Source of the DNA: Buttiauxella sp. A111
GTDB taxonomy: Bacteria; Pseudomonadota; Gammaproteobacteria; Enterobacterales; Enterobacteriaceae
Direction: 5' to 3'
Assembly (NCBI RefSeq): GCF_014189855.1
Contig: NZ_BJFN01000003.1
Span: forward strand, 248,001 to 312,000
DNA length: 64,000 nt
Below, piece by piece: positions 8,791 to 18,857 of this stretch. The position numbers were made by a program, and so were the translations under genes. The notes beneath the pieces are model-generated. The model saw only the letters and a list, made by a program, of their open reading frames with translations, made no database searches and was not told where the DNA came from. Every line of letters starts with the position of its first letter. The stretch's first letter is position 1.

Positions 8791-9939
8791 ATGTTTGCAT
8801 TAACTCACGGTCGGATTTATACCGGCCATGAAATTCTTGATGATCACGCGGTTATTATCGCGAACGGCCTGATTGAACGCGTTTGCTCGCGCTCAGATCT
8901 CCCTGCGGGTATTGAGATTCGCGATGTGGGCGGTGCAATCATCGCCCCCGGTTTTATTGATGTGCAGCTCAACGGCTGTGGCGGTGTGCAGTTCAACGAT
9001 TCCGCCGATGCGGTTACCGTTGAAACGCTGGAAATCATGCAGAAAGCCAATGAACGTTCTGGTTGCACCAGCTACCTGCCGACGCTTATCACCAGCAGCG
9101 ATGAGCTGATGAAGCAAGGCGTGAAAGTGATGCGCGACTATCTGGCGAAGTATCAGCACCAGGCACTCGGTCTGCATCTTGAAGGTCCATGGCTAAACAT
9201 GGTGAAAAAAGGGACGCATAACCCAGGGTATGTGCGTAAACCTGACGCAGAACTGGTCGATTTCCTTTGTCAAAACGCAGATGTGATCACCAAAGTCACT
9301 CTGGCGCCAGAAATGGTTGAACCTGAAGTGATCAGCAAACTGGTCGCTGCTGGCATTATCGTTTCTGCCGGCCATTCCAACGCGACAGCAAAAGAAGCCA
9401 AAATTGGTTTCCGCGCTGGCATTACCTTCGCAACCCACCTTTTCAACGCGATGCCATACATTACTGGCCGTGAACCGGGGCTTGCAGGTGCAATTTTTGA
9501 TGAGCCAGATGTTTACTGCGGTATCATTGCCGATGGTTTACATGTGGACTATGCCAACATTCGTACGGCGAAAAAGGTTAAGGGCGATAAACTTTGCCTG
9601 GTCACCGATGCAACTGCTCCGGCGGGCGCGAATATCGATGAGTTCATTTTCGCAGGAAAAACAATATACTACCGTGATGGTTTATGTGTAGACGAGAATG
9701 GCACGCTGAGCGGTTCTGCCCTGACGATGATTGAAGGGGTTCGTAACCTGGTCGAGCATGCAGGCATCGCCTTAGACGAAGTCTTGCGTATGGCCACTCT
9801 CTACCCAGCCCGTGCGATGGGTGTTGAGCAGCAATTAGGTACTATCGAAGCAGGCAAAGTCGCCAACCTCACGGCCTTTACCCGCGATTTTAAAATCACC
9901 AAGACATTCGTTAATGGTAACGAGGTCGTAACTGAGTAA
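8791..9939 (+). CDS. nagA: N-acetylglucosamine-6-phosphate deacetylase
   Basis: NagA removes the acetyl group from GlcNAc-6-phosphate, producing the NagB substrate and removing the NagC inducer. The 382 residues equal the E. coli length. Amidohydrolase metal ligands are visible in order: the Glu in GLHLEGPW, His in SAGHSNA, His in ATHLFNAMP, and the catalytic Asp in [10 protein letters not shown]. It begins 25 bases after nagB with the ribosome site GGGGGT, and is co-transcribed with nagB and nagC. Confidence 0.97.
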   Translation: MFALTHGRIYTGHEILDDHAVIIANGLIERVCSRSDLPAGIEIRDVGGAIIAPGFIDVQLNGCGGVQFNDSADAVTVETLEIMQKANERSGCTSYLPTLITSSDELMKQGVKVMRDYLAKYQHQALGLHLEGPWLNMVKKGTHNPGYVRKPDAELVDFLCQNADVITKVTLAPEMVEPEVISKLVAAGIIVSAGHSNATAKEAKIGFRAGITFATHLFNAMPYITGREPGLAGAIFDEPDVYCGIIADGLHVDYANIRTAKKVKGDKLCLVTDATAPAGANIDEFIFAGKTIYYRDGLCVDENGTLSGSALTMIEGVRNLVEHAGIALDEVLRMATLYPARAMGVEQQLGTIEAGKVANLTAFTRDFKITKTFVNGNEVVTE

Positions 9940-9946
9940 TTAAGGC

Positions 9947-11167
9947 ATGACGACTGGCGGACAGGCTCAAATTGGTAATGTCGATCTGGTAAAGCAACTG
10001 AATAGCGCGGCAGTGTACCGCCTGATTGACCAACATGGGCCAATCTCCCGCATTCAGATTGCCGAGCAAAGCCAGCTTGCACCTGCCAGCGTCACAAAAA
10101 TTACTCGCCAGCTAATTGAGCGCGGCTTGATCAAAGAAGTTGATCAACAGGCCTCCACCGGAGGTCGCCGCGCTATCTCAATTATCACTGAAACCCGAAA
10201 TTTCCATGCCATTGGTGTTCGTCTTGGTCGCCATGACGCCACCATCACGCTATTTGACCTAAGCGCAAAACCGCTTGCCGAAGAGCATTACGCCCTTCCT
10301 GAACGTACCCAGGAAACACTTGAGCACGCGTTGCTCATGGCTATTTCTCAATTTATCGAGCAAAACCAGCGCAAAATGCGTGAGCTGATCGCCATCTCAG
10401 TGATACTGCCTGGTCTTGTCGATCCAGAAAGCGGCGTGATTCGTTACATGCCACATATCCAGGTTAATGACTGGTCGCTGGTCGATAGCCTTGAAAAACA
10501 TTTCAAAGTGACCTGTTATGTAGGCCATGACATCCGTAGCCTCGCCCTTGCCGAGCACTACTTTGGTGCAACGCACGACTGTGATGACTCCATTTTGGTG
10601 CGTGTTCACCGCGGTACGGGGGCTGGGATCTTATCGAATGGGCGAATTTTTATCGGCCGCAACGGGAACGTTGGTGAAATTGGTCATATTCAAGTTGATC
10701 CTTTAGGTGAACGCTGCCACTGCGGAAACTTCGGTTGCCTGGAAACCATTGCCGCCAACGCAGCAATCGAACATCGTGTGCGTCACCTTCTTGAGCAGGG
10801 TTACAACAGCCGCCTGACGCTTGAAGATTGCGATATCGCCGCTATATGCAAAGCCGCTAACAAAGGCGATCCTCTGGCCTGCGAAGTGATTGAACACGTT
10901 GGCCGTCATTTGGGTAAAGCCATTTCTATTGCGATTAACTTGTTTAACCCGCAAAAAGTGGTGATTGCCGGGGAAATCATCGAAGCCGAGAAAGTGCTTT
11001 TGCCTGCTATTGAAGGCTGCATCAACACTCAGGTACTGAAAGCGTTTCGTAAAAACCTGCCTGTTGTACGCTCTAAACTCGATGACCGGTCAGCCATTGG
11101 TGCGTTTGCTTTGGTGAAACGCTCGATGCTAAATGGCGTGCTGCTGCAGCGTTTGCTGGAAAGTTAG
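9947..11167 (+). CDS. nagC: GlcNAc-responsive repressor NagC (ROK family)
   Basis: NagC represses nag, chiP and related genes until GlcNAc-6-phosphate binds. It has 406 residues, the same as E. coli. An N-terminal winged helix (about 15-80, including SRIQIAEQSQLAPASVTKI) precedes a ROK sugar-kinase-like domain with the ROK zinc motif CHCGNFGC. The gene starts 7 bases after the nagA stop, so translation is probably coupled. Its likely operators in this window are at 3412, 3648, 7743 and 7838. Confidence 0.97.
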   Translation: MTTGGQAQIGNVDLVKQLNSAAVYRLIDQHGPISRIQIAEQSQLAPASVTKITRQLIERGLIKEVDQQASTGGRRAISIITETRNFHAIGVRLGRHDATITLFDLSAKPLAEEHYALPERTQETLEHALLMAISQFIEQNQRKMRELIAISVILPGLVDPESGVIRYMPHIQVNDWSLVDSLEKHFKVTCYVGHDIRSLALAEHYFGATHDCDDSILVRVHRGTGAGILSNGRIFIGRNGNVGEIGHIQVDPLGERCHCGNFGCLETIAANAAIEHRVRHLLEQGYNSRLTLEDCDIAAICKAANKGDPLACEVIEHVGRHLGKAISIAINLFNPQKVVIAGEIIEAEKVLLPAIEGCINTQVLKAFRKNLPVVRSKLDDRSAIGAFALVKRSMLNGVLLQRLLES

Positions 11168-11229
11168 CCCAATAAGCCCCCTTTTTACGCTATAGTTACG
11201 CCTTCTTTTCAGGTGAGCCCGAGTAGTCA

Positions 11230-11982
11230 ATGACCATTCAGAATGTAATTTGTGATATTGACGGCGTGCTAATGCACGACAACGCCGCCGTACCAGGTGC
11301 TAATGAATTTTTAGCACGCATCATGGAAAAAGGGATGCCACTGGTCCTGCTGACCAACTATCCGTCGCAAACCGGCCAGGACCTGGCCAACCGCTTTGCC
11401 TCTGCCGGAATTAATGTGCCTGACAGCGTTTTCTATACCTCAGCGATGGCAACCGCCGATTTCCTGCGCCGTCAGGAAGGGAAAAAAGCCTACGTGGTGG
11501 GCGAAGGTGCGTTGATTCACGAGCTATATAAAGCAGGCTTCACCATCACTGACATCAACCCTGATTTTGTTATCGTCGGTGAAACCCGTTCCTATAACTG
11601 GGAAATGATGCATAAGGCCGCCTATTTTGTGGCAAACGGTGCGCGTTTTATTGCTACCAATCCGGACACTCATGGCCGCGGTTACTATCCCGCCTGTGGT
11701 GCGCTGTGTGCGGGTATCGAAAAAATTTCTGGCCGTAAACCCTTTGTCGTGGGCAAACCAAGCCCGTGGATTATCCGCGCCGCGCTCAACAAAATGCAGG
11801 CCCATTCCGAACACACTGTGATTGTTGGCGATAACCTGCGTACGGATATTCTCGCTGGATTCCAGGCGGGTTTAGAAACGATTCTGGTGCTGTCAGGGGT
11901 TTCGACTTTAAACGACATAGATGCCATGCCGTTCCGCCCTTCCTGGATTTACCCGTCAGTGGCTGAAGTCGATATCATTTAA
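11230..11982 (+). CDS. nagD: HAD phosphatase NagD (UMP phosphatase, UmpH)
   Basis: NagD is a haloacid-dehalogenase-type phosphatase with 250 residues. In E. coli it hydrolyses UMP and other nucleotides. The nucleophile motif DIDGVLMHDN sits at residues 9-18, the motif II threonine lies in LLTNYPSQ, and the C-terminal acidic motif is GDNLRTDI. The intervening C2-type cap is complete. It is last in nagBACD and is followed by a terminator. Its physiological link to amino-sugar use is unclear. Confidence 0.95.
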   Translation: MTIQNVICDIDGVLMHDNAAVPGANEFLARIMEKGMPLVLLTNYPSQTGQDLANRFASAGINVPDSVFYTSAMATADFLRRQEGKKAYVVGEGALIHELYKAGFTITDINPDFVIVGETRSYNWEMMHKAAYFVANGARFIATNPDTHGRGYYPACGALCAGIEKISGRKPFVVGKPSPWIIRAALNKMQAHSEHTVIVGDNLRTDILAGFQAGLETILVLSGVSTLNDIDAMPFRPSWIYPSVAEVDII

Positions 11983-11991
11983 TTCGTCATT

Positions 11992-12016
11992 CGCCCGGGT
12001 TTCGCCGGGCGTTTTA
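11992..12016 (+). terminator. nagBACD terminator
   Basis: CGCCCG and CGGGCG arms form a short hairpin followed by TTTT, ten bases past nagD. The next 240 bases up to asnB are AT-rich leader with no recognised operator. Confidence 0.8.
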
Positions 12017-12259
12017 CCGATTCAACAATCTTTTCCCCTCTCACTGAATGCCAACCTGGTGATTTTACCAAAAATTACCGATCCGCTAATTATTACGCTC
12101 ATTTCCTCATCATTTTTCAGTAATCGACAATCGTCATTGAACTATTTACCCCTGAAAGACTAAAGGACTTGCATTCCCGTCAATGATTGCGCATTTTCAT
12201 AATCATGCAACGCAACATAACAGTTTAATGGCTCAAAGAAGCATTACGGAGAGAGTTCT

Positions 12260-13924
12260 ATGTGTTCAATTTTTGGTGTTCTGGATATCAAGACCGATGC
12301 GGTCGAATTGCGTAAAAAAGCGCTCGAGTTATCTCGCCTGATGCGCCACCGCGGCCCTGACTGGTCAGGCGTTTATGCTAACGAGAAAGCCATACTTGTT
12401 CACGAACGTCTCTCTATTGTTGACGTTAATGCAGGCGCTCAGCCGCTATACAACAAAGCAAAAACTCACGCTCTGGCGGTGAACGGTGAAATCTACAACC
12501 ACCAGGCTCTGCGCGCAGAATACGGCGACCGTTATGAATTCCAGACAGGCTCAGACTGTGAAGTGATCCTCGCGCTGTATGAAGAAAAAGGCCCGGAGTT
12601 CCTCGACGATCTGCAGGGCATGTTCGCCTTCATTCTTTATGACGAAACGCAGGATGCATACCTGATTGGCCGTGACCATATCGGCATCATCCCGTTGTAT
12701 ATGGGTTATGACGAGCACGGCAACATGTATGTTGCATCTGAAATGAAAGCCCTGGTTCCGGTCTGCCGCACCATTAAAGAGTTCCCTGCTGGCAGCTACC
12801 TGTGGAGCAAAGACGGTGAAATCCGCAGCTATTATCAGCGTGACTGGTTCGAATACGATGCAGTAAAAGATAACGTCACCGACAAGAATGAATTGCGTCA
12901 GGCGCTGGAAGATTCCGTGAAAAGCCATCTGATGTCTGACGTGCCGTACGGCGTGTTGCTGTCTGGTGGTCTGGATTCATCCGTTATTTCTGCCATCACC
13001 AAGAAATTTGCTGCTCGTCGTGTAGAAGATGAAGAGCGTTCTGAAGCCTGGTGGCCACAGCTGCACTCCTTTGCGGTCGGCCTGGTCGGTTCCCCTGACC
13101 TGAAAGCGGCACAAGAAGTAGCAAACCACTTGGGTACGGTTCACCACGAAATTCATTTCACGGTGCAAGAAGGCCTGGATGCGATTCGCGATGTTATCTA
13201 TCACATTGAAACCTACGATGTGACTACCATTCGCGCCTCCACCCCGATGTATTTGATGTCACGCAAAATCAAAGCAATGGGCATCAAAATGGTGCTGTCT
13301 GGTGAAGGTTCTGATGAAGTGTTTGGTGGCTACCTGTACTTCCATAAAGCGCCAAACGACAAAGAGCTGCATGAAGAGACGGTTCGTAAGCTGCAAGCGC
13401 TGCATATGTTTGACTGTGCTCGCGCTAACAAAGCGATGTCTGCCTGGGGCGTTGAAGCTCGCGTGCCGTTCCTGGACAAAAAATTCCTGGATGTGGCGAT
13501 GCGTATTAACCCGAAAGACAAAATGTGCGGCAACGGTAAGATGGAAAAACATATTCTGCGTGAATGTTTTGAATCCTATCTGCCAGCAAGCGTTGCATGG
13601 CGTCAGAAAGAGCAATTCTCTGATGGTGTAGGTTACAGCTGGATTGACACCCTGAAAGAAGTGGCAGCGGGCCAGGTGACCGATCAACAGCTGGAAACCG
13701 CAAGCTATCGTTTCCCTTACAACACGCCAGGCTCTAAAGAAGCCTATTTGTATCGCGAGATCTTCGAAGAGTTGTTCCCGCTGCCAAGCGCTGCGCAGTG
13801 TGTTCCAGGTGGCCCATCCGTTGCTTGTTCTTCTGCTAAGGCCATTGAATGGGATGAAGCGTTCAAAACTATGAATGATCCATCAGGTCGTGCCGTCGGT
13901 GTGCACCAGTCTGCTTATAAATAA
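12260..13924 (+). CDS. asnB: asparagine synthetase B (glutamine-hydrolysing)
   Basis: AsnB makes asparagine from aspartate, ATP and glutamine. The 554 residues match E. coli. Cys2 is the N-terminal nucleophile of the class II glutaminase domain (about 2-200), with RHRGPDWSG and NGEIYNH downstream. The synthetase domain has the PP-loop LLSGGLDSS near residue 235 and the GEGSDEVFGGY motif. The ATG follows an ACGGAGAG ribosome site. It is monocistronic and is followed by a hairpin. Confidence 0.98.
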   Translation: MCSIFGVLDIKTDAVELRKKALELSRLMRHRGPDWSGVYANEKAILVHERLSIVDVNAGAQPLYNKAKTHALAVNGEIYNHQALRAEYGDRYEFQTGSDCEVILALYEEKGPEFLDDLQGMFAFILYDETQDAYLIGRDHIGIIPLYMGYDEHGNMYVASEMKALVPVCRTIKEFPAGSYLWSKDGEIRSYYQRDWFEYDAVKDNVTDKNELRQALEDSVKSHLMSDVPYGVLLSGGLDSSVISAITKKFAARRVEDEERSEAWWPQLHSFAVGLVGSPDLKAAQEVANHLGTVHHEIHFTVQEGLDAIRDVIYHIETYDVTTIRASTPMYLMSRKIKAMGIKMVLSGEGSDEVFGGYLYFHKAPNDKELHEETVRKLQALHMFDCARANKAMSAWGVEARVPFLDKKFLDVAMRINPKDKMCGNGKMEKHILRECFESYLPASVAWRQKEQFSDGVGYSWIDTLKEVAAGQVTDQQLETASYRFPYNTPGSKEAYLYREIFEELFPLPSAAQCVPGGPSVACSSAKAIEWDEAFKTMNDPSGRAVGVHQSAYK

Positions 13925-13942
13925 GTGAACAATTTTGACCAC

Positions 13943-13966
13943 ACGGGCCTACGGGCCCGTTTTTAT
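13943..13966 (+). terminator. asnB terminator
   Basis: ACGGGC and GCCCGT pair around a short loop and are followed by TTTTTATTT. Confidence 0.85.
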
Positions 13967-14106
13967 TTCTATATTATTCCGCAACCTTGTTCGGGGTTTT
14001 TCACTAAATAAAACTACGAAATAACCGATAATTGACGAATATTGCACCAAGCTGTTCGGAAGCTGGTCAAACAGACAATTTCAGCCACTTTTCGGGAAAA
14101 AATTTG

Positions 14107-14135
14107 TTGACGCTAGAAGTCCAACTACGCATAAT
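14107..14135 (+). promoter_or_regulatory. promoter of the tRNA cluster
   Basis: TTGACG at 14107-14112 and CATAAT at 14130-14135 are 17 bases apart and are followed by the GC-rich discriminator GCGCCCCGC typical of stringently controlled stable-RNA promoters. The first tRNA begins 41 bases later. Confidence 0.85.
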
Positions 14136-14175
14136 GCGCCCCGCAACGCCGATAAGGTGACGTGAAAAAAAAGAA

Positions 14176-14252
14176 GGCTACTTAGCTCAGCTGGTTAGAG
14201 CACATCACTCATAATGATGGGGTCACAGGTTCGATTCCCGTAGTAGCCACCA
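14176..14252 (+). tRNA. metT: tRNA-Met (CAT), elongator
   Basis: This 77-base tRNA has the acceptor stem GGCTACT/AGTAGCC, anticodon loop CTCATAA with anticodon CAT, a GGTTCGATTCC T-arm, and encoded CCA. It matches the E. coli elongator methionine tRNA apart from a few stem and loop bases. It is the first gene of the cluster. Confidence 0.97.
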
Positions 14253-14269
14253 TTATTCTTTTTTTTAGC

Positions 14270-14354
14270 GCGGGAGTGGCGAAATTGGTAGACGCACCAG
14301 ATTTAGGTTCTGGCGCCGCAAGGTGTGCGAGTTCAAGTCTCGCCTCCCGCACCA
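14270..14354 (+). tRNA. leuW: tRNA-Leu (TAG)
   Basis: This class II tRNA of 85 bases has a long variable arm. The anticodon loop TTTAGGT gives anticodon TAG, reading CUA/CUG-type leucine codons. The acceptor stem is GCGGGAG/CTCCCGC and CCA is encoded. It occupies the leuW position of the E. coli cluster. Confidence 0.97.
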
Positions 14355-14376
14355 TTTCCTTATAACGTTGCACGGA

Positions 14377-14451
14377 TGGGGTATCGCCAAGCGGTAAGGC
14401 ACCGGTTTTTGATACCGGCATTCCCTGGTTCGAATCCAGGTACCCCAGCCA
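14377..14451 (+). tRNA. glnU: tRNA-Gln (TTG), copy 1
   Basis: A 75-base tRNA with acceptor stem TGGGGTA/TACCCCA, anticodon TTG and encoded CCA. It is the same over its full length as the copy at 14508. Confidence 0.97.
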
Positions 14452-14507
14452 CTTTTTTTTGACATAGCAGTTTTCGACATAGCACGTTAGTTTTGTGCGC
14501 CCTCAGT

Positions 14508-14582
14508 TGGGGTATCGCCAAGCGGTAAGGCACCGGTTTTTGATACCGGCATTCCCTGGTTCGAATCCAGGTACCCCAGCCA
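14508..14582 (+). tRNA. glnW: tRNA-Gln (TTG), copy 2
   Basis: An exact second copy of the 75-base glutamine tRNA at 14377, in the glnW position of the E. coli order. Confidence 0.97.
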
Positions 14583-14605
14583 GTCGAAAAATAGTTTTAC
14601 AATTT

Positions 14606-14682
14606 GGCTACTTAGCTCAGCTGGTTAGAGCACATCACTCATAATGATGGGGTCACAGGTTCGATTCCCGTAGTAGCCACCA
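14606..14682 (+). tRNA. metU: tRNA-Met (CAT), copy 2
   Basis: An exact second copy of the 77-base elongator tRNA-Met at 14176, in the metU position of the E. coli order. Confidence 0.97.
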
Positions 14683-14688
14683 TATTTT

Positions 14689-14763
14689 TGGGGTATCGCC
14701 AAGCGGTAAGGCTCTGGTTTCTGATACCAGCATTCCGAGGTTCGAATCCTCGTACCCCAGCCA
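14689..14763 (+). tRNA. glnV: tRNA-Gln (CTG)
   Basis: A 75-base tRNA with anticodon CTG, reading CAG. The anticodon and T stems differ from the two TTG copies. E. coli has two such genes here (glnV, glnX); only one is present in this window. Confidence 0.96.
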
Positions 14764-14767
14764 AAAA

Positions 14768-14796
14768 AGAAAAGCTCGCTTCGGCGAGCTTTTCGC
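14768..14796 (+). terminator. tRNA operon terminator
   Basis: AAAAGCTCGC and GCGAGCTTTT pair around a TTCG tetraloop, a strong intrinsic terminator shortly after the last CCA. Confidence 0.9.
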
Positions 14797-14821
14797 TTTT
14801 CTGCTTCTGGTAAATATCAGG

Positions 14822-14847
14822 CAAAAAAAAGAGCGGTTACCCGCTCC
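14822..14847 (-). terminator. ubiF terminator
   Basis: On the minus strand GAGCGG and CCGCTC pair and are followed by a run of eight Ts, 17 bases past the ubiF stop. Confidence 0.85.
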
Positions 14848-14863
14848 TCGATATCTCACTCAA

Positions 14864-16039
14864 TCATAAACCTAATGCATACTTCAGCGCCTGACGTTTA
14901 AGCACGCCACCGCGCTCAGCCGCCATTAACCCTAAGTTACGAATCACTCGCAGCGGCCCTAAGTTATTGCTGAACCCCGCATAGAACAGGTCCATACCGC
15001 TCTGCATCAGGAAATTATCCGCCTGTCTCCGTGTCTGGTAGCGTTTCAGTACTCTCGCATCTGCCCAGTTCTCACCGTAGCTGCGCGCGTTAATCATTAC
15101 ATCCAACAGCGCTTCCACATCGCGATAACCGAGATTCACGCCCTGCCCCGCTAACGGATGAATAGTATGAGCCGCATCGCCAATCAGCGCTAAACCTTGC
15201 TGCGTGTAATGCAACGCATGCCGACGAGTCAGAGGAAATGCACCGCTGGCAACGGGCATCACTTTGCCTAAACGTTCAGGGAAACTGGCTTCCAGCGCTT
15301 TTTGTAACTGTGGCATCGTCATATTCTGTAGCTGGCGAATCCGCGCAGGAGAGTCATACCAGACCAGTGAAGCCCAATTATCGAATAACGGCAAAAATGC
15401 ATGCGGGCCAGCAGGTGTAAAATGCTGCCAGGTGCTGTCGCCGGGTGAAGACTCACACCTCACTGTGATTAACATGCAGGACTGGCGATATTGCCACGCA
15501 TGAATGCCTATTCCTGCCCAACGCCGAATCTGCGAATTTGCACCATCTGCACCAATCACCATCGGCACAGTTAAGCTCTGCTGTTCAGCAAATTGTAATT
15601 TCCACTGCCCTGCTTCACTGTGCAGACTTGTCAATTGCGCGGGGCACATCAGCGTAACGTTTGGATGAGCCTCTAGCGCCTGCCAAAGCGCAAGCTGTAA
15701 AACCTGGTTTTCAACCATATAACCCAGCTCTGGCAATCCGAGTTCGTGGGCATTAAAGCTAACGTGTGCGCTTTCCCACTCCCAGGTTTCAAGTTGGCGA
15801 TAAGCATGGCAGCGCATTGACCGAACCGCCTGCCACACGCCGAGAGATTTCAGCAGGCCCACTGACGCACTGCTGATGGCCGAGATACGCACATCGGGTT
15901 GGCTTGTGGCATCAAAATCGGCAGGAGCCTGATGTTCAATCACCGCCACCTGAAAACCATTTTGCGCAAGACCCAGAGCGGCTGCCGCTCCGACCATCCC
16001 TCCGCCGACTACCGCAACATCTATTGTCTGGTTCAACAT
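14864..16039 (-). CDS. ubiF: ubiquinone biosynthesis monooxygenase UbiF
   Basis: UbiF is the flavoprotein that hydroxylates C6 of demethoxyubiquinol in aerobic ubiquinone synthesis. The protein has 391 residues, the E. coli length. The N-terminal FAD Rossmann motif is VVGGGMVGAA (about 10-19). The Ubi-family signature DVRISAIS follows, and the C-terminal FAD-ribityl motif is GDAAHTIHPLAGQGVNLG. It is transcribed away from miaB across a 135-bp gap and toward the tRNA cluster. Confidence 0.96.
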   Translation of the reverse strand: MLNQTIDVAVVGGGMVGAAAALGLAQNGFQVAVIEHQAPADFDATSQPDVRISAISSASVGLLKSLGVWQAVRSMRCHAYRQLETWEWESAHVSFNAHELGLPELGYMVENQVLQLALWQALEAHPNVTLMCPAQLTSLHSEAGQWKLQFAEQQSLTVPMVIGADGANSQIRRWAGIGIHAWQYRQSCMLITVRCESSPGDSTWQHFTPAGPHAFLPLFDNWASLVWYDSPARIRQLQNMTMPQLQKALEASFPERLGKVMPVASGAFPLTRRHALHYTQQGLALIGDAAHTIHPLAGQGVNLGYRDVEALLDVMINARSYGENWADARVLKRYQTRRQADNFLMQSGMDLFYAGFSNNLGPLRVIRNLGLMAAERGGVLKRQALKYALGL

Positions 16040-16174
16040 GATGATTTTGTCCTTAAATTGTCTATCCTGATTCTACCGGATTTTTGCGCAGGTTTCGTAG
16101 GCTGGTCACATCAAGGCCAAAGCATTACAATACGCGGCCTGAATTCCTGGCTTTAACTGAGCAATGGCAAGTCG

Positions 16175-17602
16175 ATGACAAAAAAACTCCATATAAAAAC
16201 CTGGGGCTGTCAGATGAACGAATACGATTCATCGAAGATGGCCGATCTGCTGAACAGCACGCATGGCTATACCCTCACAGATAATCCAAAAGAAGCGGAT
16301 GTATTGCTGCTTAATACCTGCTCCATACGTGAAAAAGCCCAGGAAAAAGTTTTCCATCTGCTGGGCCGTTGGAAACTCTTAAAGCGAAAAAATCCCGACA
16401 TCATTATCGGTGTCGGCGGTTGTGTGGCTTCCCAGGAAGGAAAGTTGATTCGTAGCCGAGCGCATTATGTTGATATCGTTTTCGGGCCGCAGACGCTGCA
16501 CCGCTTGCCCGAAATGATCAACAAAGTTCGTGGTAATCGCAGCCCGATAGTCGACGTCAGTTTCCCGGAAATCGAAAAGTTTGACCGTCTGCCAGAGCCG
16601 AAAGCAGATGGCCCGACAGCCTTCGTTTCTATTATGGAAGGCTGCAACAAGTATTGTACTTACTGCGTGGTGCCTTATACCCGTGGTGAAGAAGTGAACC
16701 GCCCAGCCGACGACGTGCTATTCGAAATCGCCCAACTCGCTGCACAAGGTGTACGCGAAGTTAACTTGCTCGGCCAGAACGTCAATGCTTATCGTGGTCC
16801 TTCTTTCGATGGCGGTATTTGTTCATTTGCTGAATTGCTGCGTCTGGTTGCAGCGATTGACGGTATTGACCGCATTCGCTTCACCACCAGCCATCCAATT
16901 GAATTTACTGACGATATCATTGAAGTTTACCGTGATACACCAGAGCTTGTGAGCTTCCTGCATCTGCCGATTCAGTGCGGTTCCGACCGAGTGCTGAACC
17001 TGATGGGTCGTACTCATACCGCGCTGGAATATAAATCGATTATTCGCAAGCTACGTGCGGTACGCCCTGATATTCAGATCAGTTCTGATTTTATCGTTGG
17101 CTTCCCTGGCGAAACCCAGCAGGATTTTGAGCAAACCATGAAAGTGATTGCTGATGTTAACTTTGACGTCAGTTACAGCTTTGTGTTCTCAGCACGCCCA
17201 GGCACGCCTGCCGCCGATATGGTTGACGATGTTCCAGAATCAGAGAAATTGCAGCGTCTGTACATTCTGCAAGACCGCATCAACCAACAGGCGATGGAGT
17301 ACAGCCGCAAGATGGTCGGCACCATTCAACGCGTTTTAGTGGAAGGCACCTCGCGCAGAAACGTAATGGAGCTAACCGGGCGTTCCGAACACAACCGTGG
17401 GGTCAACTTTGAAGGCACCCCGGATATGGTCGGTAAGTTTGTGGATGTCGAAATTACGGAGGTCGCGACGAACAACTCACTGCGCGGTAAGGTCGTCCGC
17501 ACTGAAGATGAGATGGGGCTGCGTATTGCACAGTCTCCGGAATCTGTCATTGCCCGTAGCCGTAAAGAGAATGATATCGGCGTTGGGATTTATCAGCCTT
17601 AA
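16175..17602 (+). CDS. miaB: tRNA methylthiotransferase MiaB
   Basis: MiaB adds the 2-methylthio group to i6A37 in tRNAs reading UNN codons. It has 475 residues (E. coli 474). The order is an N-terminal UPF0004 domain with cluster cysteines ([19 protein letters not shown]), a radical-SAM domain with CNKYCTYC near 157-164, and a C-terminal TRAM domain. An ATG at 16084 opens a different reading frame and is not used. Confidence 0.97.
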   Translation: MTKKLHIKTWGCQMNEYDSSKMADLLNSTHGYTLTDNPKEADVLLLNTCSIREKAQEKVFHLLGRWKLLKRKNPDIIIGVGGCVASQEGKLIRSRAHYVDIVFGPQTLHRLPEMINKVRGNRSPIVDVSFPEIEKFDRLPEPKADGPTAFVSIMEGCNKYCTYCVVPYTRGEEVNRPADDVLFEIAQLAAQGVREVNLLGQNVNAYRGPSFDGGICSFAELLRLVAAIDGIDRIRFTTSHPIEFTDDIIEVYRDTPELVSFLHLPIQCGSDRVLNLMGRTHTALEYKSIIRKLRAVRPDIQISSDFIVGFPGETQQDFEQTMKVIADVNFDVSYSFVFSARPGTPAADMVDDVPESEKLQRLYILQDRINQQAMEYSRKMVGTIQRVLVEGTSRRNVMELTGRSEHNRGVNFEGTPDMVGKFVDVEITEVATNNSLRGKVVRTEDEMGLRIAQSPESVIARSRKENDIGVGIYQP

Positions 17603-17610
17603 TTTCACCC

Positions 17611-17650
17611 AATGCCCGAGCTGCATTTTGAAGCTGCTCGGGCATTTTCA
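17611..17650 (+). terminator. miaB terminator
   Basis: AATGCCCGAGC pairs with GCTCGGGCATT around a roughly 14-base loop and is followed by TTCATTG. The T run is weak, so read-through into ybeZ is possible. Confidence 0.65.
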
Positions 17651-17659
17651 TTGTTTGCA

Positions 17660-17687
17660 CTTGCATTGCGAAGCAGCCACCCAAATA
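17660..17687 (+). promoter_or_regulatory. possible heat-shock (sigma-32) promoter for ybeZ
   Basis: CTTGCAT and CCCAAATA are separated by 13 bases, resembling the sigma-32 pattern CTTGAAA-N13-CCCCATnT. In E. coli ybeZYX-lnt belongs to the heat-shock regulon. The match is only moderate. Confidence 0.4.
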
Positions 17688-17795
17688 TCAAAAACCAGGC
17701 TTGCACCATCTGCCCTCGCCGTAAATAATCTTTTTTATGGCCTGCGTTAATGCAGCAATTCCTTCAACTGGCCCAGAGTGACCCCGAGGATAAGT

Positions 17796-18857
17796 TTGAA
17801 CATCGAAACACGTGAAATTACGCTAGAACCCGCAGACAATGCGCGTCTGCTAAGCCTGTGTGGCCCATTTGATGACAACATCAAGCAGCTTGAACGTCGG
17901 CTGGGTATCGAGATCAACCGTCGCGATTATCACTTCAAGCTCACGGGCCGCCCGATTTTAGTGAATGCCGCTGCAGATATTCTGCGCAATCTGTACGTGG
18001 ATACCGCGCCGATGCGTGGCGAAACTCAGGATATTTCACCTGAACAAATCCACCTCGCCATAAAAGAGATCCGTGTACTGGAGCAGTCTGCGGAAAGCGT
18101 TCCAGAGTACGGCAAAGCGGTAAACATCAAAACTAAACGTGGTGTTATCAAACCGCGTACGCCAAACCAGGCGCAATATATCGCCAATATTCTCGACCAT
18201 GACATTACTTTTGGCGTTGGCCCTGCGGGTACGGGTAAAACCTATCTTGCGGTTGCTGCCGCCGTTGATGCGCTGGAACGTCAGGATATTCGCCGCATAT
18301 TGCTAACCCGCCCGGCGGTGGAAGCCGGTGAAAAACTGGGCTTCCTGCCTGGTGATTTAAGCCAAAAAGTCGATCCTTATTTACGCCCATTGTATGACGC
18401 GTTGTTTGAGATGCTCGGCTTTGAGCGCGTAGAAAAACTGATGGAACGTAACGTGATTGAGGTCGCTCCGCTCGCGTACATGCGTGGCCGTACTCTCAAT
18501 GATGCTTTCATCATTCTGGATGAAAGCCAGAACACCACCATCGAACAGATGAAGATGTTCCTGACGCGTATTGGCTTCAATTCCAAAGCCGTGATTACCG
18601 GCGACGTCACCCAAATCGACTTACCGAAAAATCTAAAATCTGGCCTGCGCCACGCCATTGAAGTGCTGGCAGAGGTCGATGAAATCAGCTTTAACTTCCT
18701 TAATAGCGAAGACGTAGTACGCCACCCGGTTGTGGCTCGCATTGTGAATGCCTATGAAGCGTGGGAAAACGCAGAACAGGTTCGTAAAGATGAACTCGCA
18801 GCAGAGCGCAAGCGAGAAGCGATGGCGATTAATGCCGCCGCTCAGGAGAGTAAATGA
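17796..18857 (+). CDS. ybeZ: PhoH-like ATPase YbeZ (PhoL)
   Basis: This cytoplasmic P-loop ATPase of the PhoH family is found with YbeY in most bacteria and is thought to assist rRNA maturation or RNA quality control. The protein has 353 residues from a TTG start at 17796, which follows a GAGGA ribosome site and gives the family start [15 protein letters not shown] at 17778 is an alternative that adds six residues. Walker A is GPAGTGKTY near residue 142 and Walker B is FIILDESQN. It overlaps ybeY by four bases. Confidence 0.92.
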   Translation: MNIETREITLEPADNARLLSLCGPFDDNIKQLERRLGIEINRRDYHFKLTGRPILVNAAADILRNLYVDTAPMRGETQDISPEQIHLAIKEIRVLEQSAESVPEYGKAVNIKTKRGVIKPRTPNQAQYIANILDHDITFGVGPAGTGKTYLAVAAAVDALERQDIRRILLTRPAVEAGEKLGFLPGDLSQKVDPYLRPLYDALFEMLGFERVEKLMERNVIEVAPLAYMRGRTLNDAFIILDESQNTTIEQMKMFLTRIGFNSKAVITGDVTQIDLPKNLKSGLRHAIEVLAEVDEISFNFLNSEDVVRHPVVARIVNAYEAWENAEQVRKDELAAERKREAMAINAAAQESK

